Below, piece by piece: positions 1 to 8,495 of a stretch of 36,040 bases of DNA. Under the pieces are notes generated by a model. It worked only from the letters and a program-made list of their open reading frames with translations. It was not told the origin of the DNA and did no database searches. The DNA lies in contig CAAGED010000010.1 of the NCBI GenBank assembly GCA_900768505.1, positions 1-36,040 of the forward strand, given 5' to 3'. Numbering within the stretch: position 1 is the first letter of the stretch; the number at the start of each line of letters is the position of its first letter. The DNA is from Lentisphaeria bacterium (lineage in GTDB: Bacteria > Verrucomicrobiota > Lentisphaeria > Victivallales > Victivallaceae). Both the position numbers and the translations under genes were made by a program.

Positions 1-46
1 ACCAATTGAATCAAAGCGGCTCAAAAAGGTTTGGAAAAGGAAGAGC

Positions 47-90
47 GCGAGAAGGAAAGAACCTTTCCTCAAAAGGTTTTTCCTTCTCGC
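47..90 (+). terminator. Large hairpin, possible terminator of an upstream gene
   Basis: The arms 47-66 and 72-90 pair over about 19 bases with one bulge; the outer part reads GCGAGAAGGAAA against TTTCCTTCTCGC. The right arm contains a run of five T, but no clean T-tract follows the stem, so it may be a factor-dependent or processed 3' end instead of a classical intrinsic terminator. The gene it would serve lies left of the window. Confidence 0.4.
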
Positions 91-95
91 ATCTA

Positions 96-552
96 GCTTT
101 TGCATAAGCGACTAATTATACGAAAAAAAATCAATATTAAAATTTAGATTTTGACTTTTTGTCGATGAGGCCGATGCGGGCATAGGATGATATGAGCAAA
201 ATAAAATACAAATTTAAGATGTTTGCCGCGAAGTACTTGCGTTCTTTTGACTTGGCGGTTGTTTCTCCACTTCGATATCCTGGTATCGGCGGCTCAAAAA
301 AACACCAAGCCCAAACTGAAATTATCCGCAATTTTTTCGGTAATTTCTCGCTTGGTACGATACTGGAGCGACGCATACTCTTGTATGCTAGCTTGACACT
401 GCTGCCAAAGCTGTCAAAAAAAAGTACAGATCAATCAAAAAAATACAATCGGGTGGAGGTGATATTTAGTTGCTTTCAATATTGAGTACGTTAGCATACT
501 TGACACTTTCAGCTTCATCTGGACAAGAAATCCGCTTTTGCATAAGTTACTA
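96..552. repeat. Direct repeat pair GCTTTTGCATAAG-NN-ACTA
   Basis: Copies at 96-114 and 534-552 agree at 17 of 19 positions (13 in a row, then two differing bases, then ACTA). They bracket about 420 bases that carry no clear gene. This could be a duplicated attachment or target site, or a repeated regulatory element; the sequence alone does not decide. Confidence 0.4.
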
Positions 553-594
553 TCGTAAAATATGCCGGTTAACCGGAAAAATCAGATAAACAAT

Positions 595-623
595 TTGAAA
601 TTATTGCGTTAGGAGGTTATATT
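595..623 (+). promoter_or_regulatory. Candidate promoter of the trpS operon
   Basis: TTGAAA at 595-600 and TATATT at 618-623, separated by 17 bases, each match five of six sigma-70 consensus positions. Transcription would start near 630, giving a leader of about 65 bases before the trpS ATG. The AGGAGG at 611-616 lies in the spacer and is therefore probably not a ribosome binding site. Confidence 0.5.
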
Positions 624-693
624 TTGCAGTAAGTTTTTTTATAATTCGGATTTGGCCTTACTGCTGAATTTTTTATGAGAAGGATATTGGGTA

Positions 694-1656
694 ATGAGAA
701 TTTTAACTGGTCTTCAACCATCCGGAACGGCACATATCGGGAACTACTTTGGCGGCATTCAACCTACCTTGGAAATGCAGAATCAGGGAGAGGTTTTTCT
801 TTTTATCGCCGATTTTCACTCCTTAACTACCAATCCTAAACCTGAGGAGTTGCGTCAACGTATTGAATGTTTGGTACTTGATCTGCTCGCATGTGGTGTT
901 GATCCGGATAAAACGGTATTTTTCCGCCAGTCCGATGTGCCGCAGGTAACTGAGCTGGCCTGGTATTTGAGTTGTTTGACCTCGGTTGGATTTCTGGAAC
1001 GGGCGCACAGCTACAAAGACAAATTAGCCAAGGGATTTGTCCCCAATGCCGGATTGTTCACCTATCCGGTGCTGATGGCGGCGGATATTCTACTTTATCA
1101 GAGTGATTTGGTGCCGGTGGGCAAGGATCAGAAGCAGCATTTGGAAATCACCCGGGATATTGCTATCCGGTTCAACAATGAATACGGCGATATTTTTAAA
1201 GTTCCGGCGGAAAAAATTCAGGAAGTGGTGGCGGTTGTCCCTGGAATTGACGGGCAGAAGATGTCCAAAAGTTACAACAATATTATTCCGATGTTTGACA
1301 CCCAGAAGGCGACCAGAAAGCAGATCATGAATATTGTTACCGACTGCAAGCAGCTGGAGGAGGTAAAAAATCCGGATGTTTGCAATGTGGTGGCACTCTA
1401 TAAACTCTTTGCCGCGCCCGCGCAGGTAGAAGAGATGCGCGCCAAATATTTGGCGGGTAATTATGGTTATGGTCACGCCAAGCAGGCGCTGTTTGAGGCG
1501 ATGTGGGCCTTTTTTGAGCCCATGCGCACCCGGAGGGCGGAATTGGAAAAAAATATGGATTTTGTCCGTGAAGTGTTGCGCAAAGGTGGCGAAAAGGCTC
1601 GCTCTGAAGCGGATAAAACTCTGTCAAAAGTTCGGAAAGCGGTTGGAATCCGTTAA
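694..1656 (+). CDS. trpS: Tryptophanyl-tRNA synthetase
   Basis: Cytoplasmic class Ic aminoacyl-tRNA synthetase that charges tRNA(Trp) with tryptophan at the cost of ATP. The N-terminus reads MRILTGLQPSGTAHIGNYFG, with the HIGH-type motif as HIGN at residues 14-17. The second ATP-binding signature, KMSKS, is intact at 189-193, and the conserved GKDQ segment near 145 matches the family. At 320 residues the protein is close to the usual 325-335 length and complete. The ATG is preceded by an AGAAGGAT-like ribosome site, and a sigma-70-like promoter lies about 70 bases upstream. The next gene starts four bases after the stop, so the two are almost surely cotranscribed. Identity is secure. Confidence 0.97.
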   Translation: MRILTGLQPSGTAHIGNYFGGIQPTLEMQNQGEVFLFIADFHSLTTNPKPEELRQRIECLVLDLLACGVDPDKTVFFRQSDVPQVTELAWYLSCLTSVGFLERAHSYKDKLAKGFVPNAGLFTYPVLMAADILLYQSDLVPVGKDQKQHLEITRDIAIRFNNEYGDIFKVPAEKIQEVVAVVPGIDGQKMSKSYNNIIPMFDTQKATRKQIMNIVTDCKQLEEVKNPDVCNVVALYKLFAAPAQVEEMRAKYLAGNYGYGHAKQALFEAMWAFFEPMRTRRAELEKNMDFVREVLRKGGEKARSEADKTLSKVRKAVGIR

Positions 1657-1660
1657 AAAA

Positions 1661-2794
1661 ATGATTTACTTTGACCATGCGGCGGCAACGCCCCCAGTGC
1701 CGGATTTATTGCAGGAATTTGCCGGCTATCCGGCGGAATTCTTTTACAATCCGGAATCGGTTCACCCCGGTGGATTGGCGTTGCGGGCAGAGTTGAACCG
1801 TCGCTGCGAAGCGTTGGCGTTGCAGTTGTTTGGCGAAAAGCAAGTCGAGGACGAGTTTTATTTTGGTTCCGGGGCCAGCGAAGTATTCAATTTGTTATCT
1901 GGGTGTAGCTTTCCGGAATGCGGCAACGTAGTTTCGACTGAATTGGAGCATCCGGCGGCAAAATATAATTTGGCGCGGCTTCCCGGTGAGAAGCGCTTTC
2001 TTCCGGTTGATGGGCAGGGAAGAGTTATTTTAAGTGAAATTCCCCGGGTGGTTGATGATAAAACTTCACTGGTGTTCTTTCACCAAGTCCATAACGAATT
2101 GGGTACGATTCAGGAGTGGACGGAAATTATTGCGGCGATTCGCTCGATTAATGCGACGTCAATGATTGTGGTGGATGCCGTTCAGGCGGCGGGTAAGTTT
2201 CCTCTCTGTTCTGAAGCGGACATGCTGGTAATTTCAGGCCACAAGTTTGGTGCGGCCGTCGGCGGCGGTGCGGCAATATTCAATTGCCGGAGCCGTTATG
2301 CCAAGATGCTGCATTCTGCGGCGGAGAAGCGTCGGCGGGAATATTATGCCGGACGAGTGGAAGTTGCCAATGCCATGGCATTGATTGCCGCACTGACTCG
2401 GGCGGAGTGCAAACGGGAGCAAAATTGTAACCTGGTTGCAAAATTAAACAAATATCTGCGCATGGAGTTGATGCGGCTGGAGTTGCCGTTGAATCATAAA
2501 AAAATTAAACTTACCGTGCCCTTTGAAAAAGCCTCTCCTTATATTCTGCATTTACTGGTGCCGGATTATCAGGGGGCGGTGCTGGTGCGGTATTTAGGTA
2601 AATATGGTATTTGTCTTTCCAGCGGCAGTGCCTGCCAGACGGAGGCGGGGGGGCCGAATCAAAATTTATTGGCGCTGGGGTACAAGCCGGCGGCGGCGTA
2701 TTCGGCGTTGCGGCTAAGTTTTTCCGCCATGAATACGGAGGCGGAAGCGACGGAATTCATTCGTTGTTTTCAGCAGGTACTGCAAGCGTATTGA
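1661..2794 (+). CDS. Cysteine desulfurase-like class V aminotransferase (NifS/IscS type)
   Basis: PLP enzyme expected to remove sulfur from cysteine, giving alanine and a protein-bound persulfide for Fe-S clusters or tRNA thiolation. I place the start at ATG 1661, giving 377 residues that begin MIYFDHAAATPP, the typical NifS N-terminus; the open frame extends further upstream but overlaps trpS. Key residues are visible: His97 in STELEHPA (stacks on PLP), the VDAVQAAGK segment, Lys195 in SGHKFGA (Schiff base), and Cys325 in LSSGSACQ (sulfur acceptor). All catalytic positions are present. No scaffold gene (iscU/nifU) lies beside it, so its partner pathway is open. It sits between trpS (4-base gap) and an Fe-S protein gene (43-base gap), suggesting an operon with an iron-sulfur theme. 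Confidence 0.9.
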   Translation: MIYFDHAAATPPVPDLLQEFAGYPAEFFYNPESVHPGGLALRAELNRRCEALALQLFGEKQVEDEFYFGSGASEVFNLLSGCSFPECGNVVSTELEHPAAKYNLARLPGEKRFLPVDGQGRVILSEIPRVVDDKTSLVFFHQVHNELGTIQEWTEIIAAIRSINATSMIVVDAVQAAGKFPLCSEADMLVISGHKFGAAVGGGAAIFNCRSRYAKMLHSAAEKRRREYYAGRVEVANAMALIAALTRAECKREQNCNLVAKLNKYLRMELMRLELPLNHKKIKLTVPFEKASPYILHLLVPDYQGAVLVRYLGKYGICLSSGSACQTEAGGPNQNLLALGYKPAAAYSALRLSFSAMNTEAEATEFIRCFQQVLQAY

Positions 2795-2837
2795 GTGCGG
2801 TATAAATTGAAATATTGATTTTAGGATTGGATAAAAA

Positions 2838-3593
2838 ATGATTGATTCATTTAAATTATTGCTGGCGCAGAAGAAGCAGTACATTCCGGATTTGAAGGCA
2901 GCTCGCCCGGGAGAGCGTTTTCGGGGATTTCATCATGTTGACCGGAATTTGTGTATCAAATGCGGTTCATGCCGGCGCAGTTGCGAAAGCAACGCAATTC
3001 AAGGGCTGGACGGTGCCGTGGATTTAGGCAAATGCACTTTTTGCGGGAATTGTGCTGCCGGCTGCAGTCAGCATGCAATCACTTTTACCAATTTCCCCCA
3101 TACGGCGGTGGATTCCCGTGAAAAATTGTTTATTACCCCCGGAATGGGGGAAGATGATTATGAAAAGCGCGCCATTGAATGCCGGGAGGATATTGTGAAG
3201 TTTTTCGGCCGTTCGTTAAAGTTGCGCAATGTCTCCGCCGGAGGCTGCAGCGCCTGCGAATTAGAGTTGAATGCCTGCGGCAATGTTAATTTTGACTTGA
3301 GCCGTTTCGGAATTGATATGGTGGCGTCACCGCGACACGCCGACGGGTTGATTATAACCGGGCCGGTAACGGAAAATATGGCGTATGCGCTGCTGGAAAC
3401 TTACGAAACCATGCCGGATCCTAAGGTGATAATTGCCATGGGGACATGCGCCATCAGTGGCGGGGTGTTTGCTGCATCGCCGGCATTGAAGCGGGATTTT
3501 TTTGATAAATTCAAGGTTGATCTATATATTCCGGGTTGCCCGCCGCATCCGCTTACGGTGATTAATGGATTGATGAAGTTTTTAGGTCATTAA
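2838..3593 (+). CDS. Ferredoxin-NuoB/HycG-like fusion (orphan [NiFe]-hydrogenase small subunit-like protein)
   Basis: 251-residue protein with two modules. Residues 33-82 hold a 2[4Fe-4S] ferredoxin domain with two CxxCxxCxxxC motifs (Cys39/42/45/49 and Cys66/69/72/76). Residues 125-251 match the NuoB / group 4 hydrogenase small subunit family: CSACELE gives Cys137 and Cys140, GTC gives Cys204, and PGCPPHP gives Cys234, the four ligands of the proximal [4Fe-4S] cluster. In formate hydrogenlyase and Ech-type enzymes these modules pass electrons from the NiFe or quinone site. Here no large subunit, membrane subunit or NuoC/D-like gene is adjacent; the neighbours are a cysteine desulfurase and glnN. 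It could be a detached subunit of a complex encoded elsewhere or a free electron carrier. The fold is sure, the role is not. Confidence 0.82.
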   Translation: MIDSFKLLLAQKKQYIPDLKAARPGERFRGFHHVDRNLCIKCGSCRRSCESNAIQGLDGAVDLGKCTFCGNCAAGCSQHAITFTNFPHTAVDSREKLFITPGMGEDDYEKRAIECREDIVKFFGRSLKLRNVSAGGCSACELELNACGNVNFDLSRFGIDMVASPRHADGLIITGPVTENMAYALLETYETMPDPKVIIAMGTCAISGGVFAASPALKRDFFDKFKVDLYIPGCPPHPLTVINGLMKFLGH

Positions 3594-3623
3594 TTGGCTT
3601 TGAGAATATAATAGAGCTAAATT

Positions 3624-3651
3624 GGCAACTGTAAGGTTGCTGATGTTTTTT
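3624..3651 (+). terminator. Weak stem-loop with T-run after the Fe-S protein gene
   Basis: GGCAAC (3624-3629) pairs with GTTGCT (3636-3641) around a six-base loop, and six T follow at 3646-3651 after a four-base gap. The stem is short and the T-run is displaced, so this is only a possible terminator between the trpS operon and glnN. Confidence 0.3.
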
Positions 3652-3739
3652 CCGCATGGCTGAAAAGAGAGATAAATTTGTAAAAAAAATTATTTTATAT
3701 AAAGTTGCCGGTTAATCCGGGGAAGGAATTACAGGATTT

Positions 3740-5893
3740 ATGTCATTTAATACCAGAAAAGAGGCCGTTTTAGCAGCCAGTCGTCGGCCCTGCGAGGATA
3801 TTCCACGCGAAAATCGGGAGGCAAAAATTGTTGAAATTTTTGGAGAAGATGTCTTCTCGTTTAATGTCATGAAAGATTATTTGCCAAAAAGTTCCTACCG
3901 GATTCTGATGCAGACGGTTAATGAGCGTGCGCCGCTGGATGCCGTAGTGGCGGATGACGTGGCCAATGCCATGAAGCAGTGGGCCATCAGCAAAGGGGCA
4001 AGTCATTATACCCATTGGTTTCTGCCGTTGACCGGTTCCACGGCAGAAAAACATGACGCATTTGTAGAGCCGGACGGCGACAGCGGGGTGATAATGAATT
4101 TTTCCGGTAAAAACTTGATCGTTGGTGAACCGGACGCCTCCAGTTTCCCGTCCGGCGGGTTGCGTTCCACTTTTGAAGCCAGAGGTTATACGGCGTGGGA
4201 TCCCACCAGTCCGGCATTCATTAAGCGGGGAAAAAATTCTGCCACACTTTGTATTCCTACGGCATTTTGCTCTTACACTGGCGAGGCGTTGGATAAAAAA
4301 ACGCCGCTTCTGCGTTCAATTCAGGCCATCAGCAAGCAGATTACCCGCATTTTAAAATGCTTCAAAATGGACAATGCCGGAGCACCGGAGGTTACACTTG
4401 GAGCGGAGCAGGAATATTTTCTGATTGACAAATGTTTTTATCTCTGTCGACCGGATTTGATACATACCGGGCGAACGCTTTTCGGTGCATTGCCGGCGAA
4501 ACATCAGCAGCTTGACGATCATTATTTTGGTTCAATCAAGCCGCGAATTTTGCGCTTTATGAGCGAAGTTGATCAGGCGTTGTGGCGCTTGGGAATTCCT
4601 GCTAAAACCCGTCATAACGAGGCGGCTCCGGCACAATTTGAAATCGCCTCTGTTTTTGAGGAGGTTAATTTGGCAATTGACCACAACATGCTCACCATGG
4701 AGGTACTGCAGCAGATTGCCGATCGTCACGGTTTTGTCTGCCTTTTGCACGAAAAGCCGTTTCAGGGTATTAATGGTTCCGGCAAGCACAATAACTGGTC
4801 GTTCGGAGCGGGACGGCTTAATATGCTCAATCCAGGTAAAGATCCCCGTGAAAATGCACTTTTCCTTACTGCGTTGTGTGCCGTTATTCAGGCGGTTGAC
4901 CGGCATGGTGACTTATTGCGGGCCATTACTGCCAGTGCTGGAAACGATTTCCGTCTGGGAGCCAGCGAAGCTCCGCCGGCGATCATTTCAATATACTTGG
5001 GTGAACAGCTTACGGAGGTAATTGAGAGTCTGGAAACAAAGCAGCCTGGCAAGGGCAAAAACAAGCGCGGTTTGCTTAAAATCGGTGTGGATGCATTACC
5101 GCCTTTGCCGCAGGATGCCACTGACCGTAACCGGACCAGTCCATTTGCCTACACTGGCAATAAGTTTGAATTCCGTATGCCCGGTTCCAGTCAGTCATGT
5201 GCATCGGCGAATATTGTTCTGAACACCATTACGGCGGAATCACTGGACGAAATTGCCACTGAAATTGAGCAATTCGCACCGGAACAGTTTAATGAAAAAC
5301 TTCAGGAATTACTCCATTCCATCGTAATTAAACATAAACGCATTATTTTTAACGGCGACAATTATGCTGAAGAATGGACTCATGAAGCTGAACGTCGCGG
5401 TCTGCCCAATTTGCGGACGACACCGGAAGCACTGCAGGTGTTGAATGAGGATAAAAATATAAAGCTTTTTGAGAAATATCAAGTGCTTTCACCGGTGGAA
5501 TTAAGATCGCGATTTGAGGTTTTCATGGAAGACTACAATATGCGTTCGATTATTTCCGGGAAAGTGGCATTGAGCATGGCTCGAACGGTAATTTATCCGG
5601 CCATCAGCCGGCAGCTTGCGGAGATGGCCGGCAATATTGGACGACTTCAGAGTTGTGGTATGAAAATTGTTTCACTGGATTTACAGGAGCAAGTGTTCCG
5701 TCAGGTGGATGAACACTTGGCCGGGTTTATGGCTACCATGAATCAGTTGGAAAGCGCATTAGGTCAGAATAATGTGAAAGAGGTTATTGCAATAATGCGT
5801 GAGTTGCGCAAACACAGTGATGTGCTGGAGCAGATTACGGATGATTCACGCTGGCCGATCCCTAAATACAGCGAAATGTTGTTTATTTATTAG
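3740..5893 (+). CDS. glnN: Glutamine synthetase type III
   Basis: Makes glutamine from glutamate, ammonia and ATP; the main entry point for nitrogen. At 717 residues it has the length of the GSIII (GlnN) class, well above the 440-470 of GSI. Metal and substrate motifs are intact: GAEQEYF from Gly221, RHNEAAPAQFE near 290 (typical for type III), GSGKHNNWS around His350, the NDFRLGASEAPPA loop near 395, and NKFEFRMPGSSQS near 475. The C-terminal 200 residues are helical, as in the family. The start is supported by AGGA seven bases upstream. A separate transcript is likely, since 146 bases separate it from the gene before. No PII or ammonium transporter gene is adjacent, so local sequence says little about its nitrogen control. 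Confidence 0.97.
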   Translation: MSFNTRKEAVLAASRRPCEDIPRENREAKIVEIFGEDVFSFNVMKDYLPKSSYRILMQTVNERAPLDAVVADDVANAMKQWAISKGASHYTHWFLPLTGSTAEKHDAFVEPDGDSGVIMNFSGKNLIVGEPDASSFPSGGLRSTFEARGYTAWDPTSPAFIKRGKNSATLCIPTAFCSYTGEALDKKTPLLRSIQAISKQITRILKCFKMDNAGAPEVTLGAEQEYFLIDKCFYLCRPDLIHTGRTLFGALPAKHQQLDDHYFGSIKPRILRFMSEVDQALWRLGIPAKTRHNEAAPAQFEIASVFEEVNLAIDHNMLTMEVLQQIADRHGFVCLLHEKPFQGINGSGKHNNWSFGAGRLNMLNPGKDPRENALFLTALCAVIQAVDRHGDLLRAITASAGNDFRLGASEAPPAIISIYLGEQLTEVIESLETKQPGKGKNKRGLLKIGVDALPPLPQDATDRNRTSPFAYTGNKFEFRMPGSSQSCASANIVLNTITAESLDEIATEIEQFAPEQFNEKLQELLHSIVIKHKRIIFNGDNYAEEWTHEAERRGLPNLRTTPEALQVLNEDKNIKLFEKYQVLSPVELRSRFEVFMEDYNMRSIISGKVALSMARTVIYPAISRQLAEMAGNIGRLQSCGMKIVSLDLQEQVFRQVDEHLAGFMATMNQLESALGQNNVKEVIAIMRELRKHSDVLEQITDDSRWPIPKYSEMLFIY

Positions 5894-6027
5894 AATTTGA
5901 TGCCCCGTCAGCGGTTGGAAGAAAATTGGGTGGGAGCGTGAAGTTGATGTGGAGGATTTTTTTCTCCGCCATTTAATAATGTTTGGTGTTGGAATTGTTT
6001 GCCAATAAATTTTGAGGTTATTTACTG

Positions 6028-7113
6028 ATGAATGATCCTGAATTGTTTATGTCGGAATTGAAAAAAGTGGCACAACGTGTCAATGAAATTTTGGAATCAG
6101 ATGATTTTCCTGATTCAATTCAGCCTGATTTTCTCCGGGAGGCGGTAATTGATTATCCCACCCGCGGCGGCAAAAGACTTCGTCCTGCGCTGGCATGCTG
6201 GGCTTGCGGTGTGTTGGGCGGACAGCCGCAGGCGGCGGAATATCCCGCTACTGCTACGGAGGTTTTTCATGCTTGGTCGCTGGTGCATGATGATATCATT
6301 GATAATGACGAAATACGGCGCGGTTCGCCATCCGAACATTATAAATTAGCCGATATTTTGAAAAATATCCATAACTGCCCTCATGACAAGGCGTTGGAGT
6401 ATGGTGAAAGTTTCGCCATGTTGTGTGGCGATCTGCAGCAGTCCTGGTGCAATACCTTGTTGATGAAAGCAGTTGAGCATGGTGTTTCGCTGGATGTGAC
6501 GTTGGCGTTGCTCAAGCGGATGCATTATGACTTGAGTTGCGGATTAATCAGCGGCGAAGCGCTGGATGTGGAGTTTTCGTTGCGGGAGCGGCGTCAGTTG
6601 ACCGAGGCGGAAGTGATTAATATGATTTGCGGAAAAACCGGCGAATTATTGAAATTCGCAGCGGAAATTGGCGGCGCAATTGCCCTTGATACAACAGATT
6701 TTGAACACCCGCAAATTCAGGCATTGGGACGTTTTGGATTGTATACCGGAATTGCTTTTCAGCTACAGGATGATTATTTAGGTTTATTTGGCGTATTTGG
6801 CGACCTGGGGAAAAAGCTGGGCGGCGACTTGAAAGAGGGGAAACCAACCATTATGCTGCTGAAAGCGTTTGAGCGGCTGGATGTTTTGGAGCGGGCGGAA
6901 TTGGCTTCGCTTCTTGGCTTGCCGCAGTATTCTGATATTGAAATTGAGCAGGCGTTGCAATTGATTCGCAAAGCTGAAGCAGATGTATATATCCTGGACG
7001 AAATGGAAAATTATAAGAAAAAAGCAGAGGGAGAATTGGAAAAATTGCCGGATAATTTCTACAAGGGATTGTTGCGGGATTTTCTTGATTTTGCAATCAG
7101 TCGCAAGAATTAG
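6028..7113 (+). CDS. Polyprenyl (prenyl) diphosphate synthase
   Basis: Trans-isoprenyl diphosphate synthase that condenses IPP onto allylic diphosphates. 361 residues, somewhat longer than E. coli IspA (299). The GGKRLRPAL motif lies near 50. The first aspartate-rich motif is DDIID at 88-92 with a preceding His. KTGEL is near 208. The second aspartate-rich motif is DDYLG at 248-252, so its last Asp is Gly; this DDxLG-FG form also occurs in some actinobacterial and archaeal GGPP synthases. It is followed by GGDLKEGKPT, the conserved lysine region. Chain length (C15, C20 or longer) cannot be read safely from the sequence. GAGG lies ten bases before the ATG. It sits alone between glnN and the convergent potassium transporter gene. 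Confidence 0.88.
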   Translation: MNDPELFMSELKKVAQRVNEILESDDFPDSIQPDFLREAVIDYPTRGGKRLRPALACWACGVLGGQPQAAEYPATATEVFHAWSLVHDDIIDNDEIRRGSPSEHYKLADILKNIHNCPHDKALEYGESFAMLCGDLQQSWCNTLLMKAVEHGVSLDVTLALLKRMHYDLSCGLISGEALDVEFSLRERRQLTEAEVINMICGKTGELLKFAAEIGGAIALDTTDFEHPQIQALGRFGLYTGIAFQLQDDYLGLFGVFGDLGKKLGGDLKEGKPTIMLLKAFERLDVLERAELASLLGLPQYSDIEIEQALQLIRKAEADVYILDEMENYKKKAEGELEKLPDNFYKGLLRDFLDFAISRKN

Positions 7114-7195
7114 TCGCACAGTTGAATTCTTTTTTAATCTGCCAATCAAAAAAATTGACTTTTACCGCGGCTGGGATTTAACCATTCCTTGCTGT

Positions 7196-8491
7196 TTATC
7201 CGATAATCATCCGTTCTTCCGGATAACTCAAGTGACTGTTCTTTTCCCGGCCCAGCAGAAACAAGAAGATGGTCAATGGTCCGATTCGGCCAATAAACAT
7301 GTAAATCATTAAAAATATTTTTTCGCTGAAATCGGTAATGTTGTCCAGCATTAAACCCACCGTCCCCAAGGCGGAGGAGGCGGTAAACATTGAATTTACC
7401 ATTGATTGATCGGTTTGAGCGCTGATAAAAATCCCCCCCAGCGTCGCCAGCAGAATAAAGATAATTATGATGGTAAATGCTTTCAGGACGTTGGTGATGG
7501 GAATTTCACGGTTGAAAATAATAATCTTCTGCTGGCCTTTGAAGGTGGAGGCGATCGCTGCGCAGGCCAAGGTAACGGTGGTTACTTTCATGCCGCCGGC
7601 AGTAGACCCCGGCGCCGCTCCAATCAGCATTAGAATAATCAGCACTACCAGTGTGCTGCTGCTTAACCCGGCGAGATTGACGCTGTTAAATCCGGCGGTA
7701 CGCGCCGTCACCGACTGAAAAAATGCGTCCACATATGAAATATGACCGTCCTGGGCATATTCCAAAAATTTAATCAGCAATGTTCCGGCGACAACCAAAA
7801 TCACGGTAGCCAGCAATGTTACCCGGGTATTCATCTGCAGATGTTTGGCATTACGGCGGGAGTAGATAAAATCATATAACACATACATGCCGATACCGCC
7901 GCAGATAATTAGCGCGGCTATCACAATTTTTATGTAGGATGATAATCCGATCAAGCTGGAGTCGTAAATGCTGAATCCAGCATTGCAAAAGGCGCTGACC
8001 GCATGATAAAAACCCAGGTATATGGATTTCAAAATGGTATTATCATGAAAAAAATAAAAGCCGAAGCTCAGCAGCAGGCCGCCGCCACACTCGATAAAAA
8101 AGGTGTATTTGACCATTATTTTTATCAGCCGCTCCACGCTGCGCAGTGAACTGTCGCTTAAATTGGAGACCATTAAGGTGTTCGATAAACTTATGTTGCG
8201 CCCAAGCATCAACATTATATAAACGCTTAAAGTCATTATCCCCAACCCACCGGCCTGAATCAGCATAAGGATAATCAACTGCCCACCTAAATTAAACGCC
8301 GAAACCGGAATTGTCGTTAAACCCGTGACGCAGACCGCACTGGTGGCGGTAAATGCCGCATCCACCCAGGCGATTGGTTGTCCGGAGCAGGTGATCCAAG
8401 GCAATTTCAACAATAATGTGCCAATCACAATCAGCAGCAAAAATGATAAAATGAAATATGACTGCCCCTTTTTAATGAAACTTATATACAT
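7196..8491 (-). CDS. ktrB: TrkH/KtrB-family potassium transporter, membrane subunit
   Basis: Integral membrane K+ uptake (K+/Na+ symport) subunit of 431 residues, the size of KtrB rather than E. coli TrkH (483). The four pore-loop repeats of the superfamily are visible: ATSAVCVTGLTT (49-60), SAFCNAGFS near 168, TARTAGFNSV near 265, and SALGTVGL near 375, each with the central Gly of the selectivity filter. It is the last gene of the mcsA operon. Its ribosome site, GGAG in AATGGAGAATAA, is made by the last codons of the kinase gene, and the ATG is four bases after that stop, so translation is coupled. No KtrA/TrkA-type NAD-binding partner gene is adjacent, which is unusual but not rare. Confidence 0.93.
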   Translation of the reverse strand: MYISFIKKGQSYFILSFLLLIVIGTLLLKLPWITCSGQPIAWVDAAFTATSAVCVTGLTTIPVSAFNLGGQLIILMLIQAGGLGIMTLSVYIMLMLGRNISLSNTLMVSNLSDSSLRSVERLIKIMVKYTFFIECGGGLLLSFGFYFFHDNTILKSIYLGFYHAVSAFCNAGFSIYDSSLIGLSSYIKIVIAALIICGGIGMYVLYDFIYSRRNAKHLQMNTRVTLLATVILVVAGTLLIKFLEYAQDGHISYVDAFFQSVTARTAGFNSVNLAGLSSSTLVVLIILMLIGAAPGSTAGGMKVTTVTLACAAIASTFKGQQKIIIFNREIPITNVLKAFTIIIIFILLATLGGIFISAQTDQSMVNSMFTASSALGTVGLMLDNITDFSEKIFLMIYMFIGRIGPLTIFLFLLGREKNSHLSYPEERMIIG

Positions 8492-8495
8492 TTAT

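Larger units (their letters stand above)
1..693. other. Non-coding or degenerate region upstream of trpS
   Basis: I find no convincing gene here. Two overlapping frames on opposite strands (192-485 on plus, 137-376 on minus) are open, but neither has a clear ribosome binding site or a recognisable family. On the minus strand a second frame around 290-420 also reads as plausible protein and stops at a run of seven T, so a decayed minus-strand gene is possible. The stretch holds a large hairpin (47-90), a smaller one (304-356), a short inverted repeat (373-388), and direct repeats of GCTTTTGCATAAG at 96-108 and 534-546. The trpS promoter lies at 595-623. A remnant of a mobile element is a guess only. 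Confidence 0.4.

Noticed and set aside
611..632. AGGAGG followed by TTG-CAG-TAA as a minimal upstream reading frame
   Set aside because: The AGGAGG lies in the spacer of the promoter and would be upstream of the transcript; two codons are no evidence for a peptide.
626..674. Attenuator-like hairpin GCAGTAAG/CTTACTGC followed by T6 before trpS
   Set aside because: The left arm begins at 626, but the best promoter predicts a start near 630, so most of that arm would not be transcribed. No Trp-codon leader peptide or T-box motif is seen.
1463..1660. N-terminal extension of the cysteine desulfurase
   Set aside because: It overlaps trpS in another frame, and the typical NifS N-terminus starts exactly at ATG 1661.
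3624..3641. Sigma-54-like promoter TGGCA...TTGC before glnN
   Set aside because: The distance between the GG and GC elements is 15 bases where sigma-54 needs 12; strict spacing makes it unlikely.
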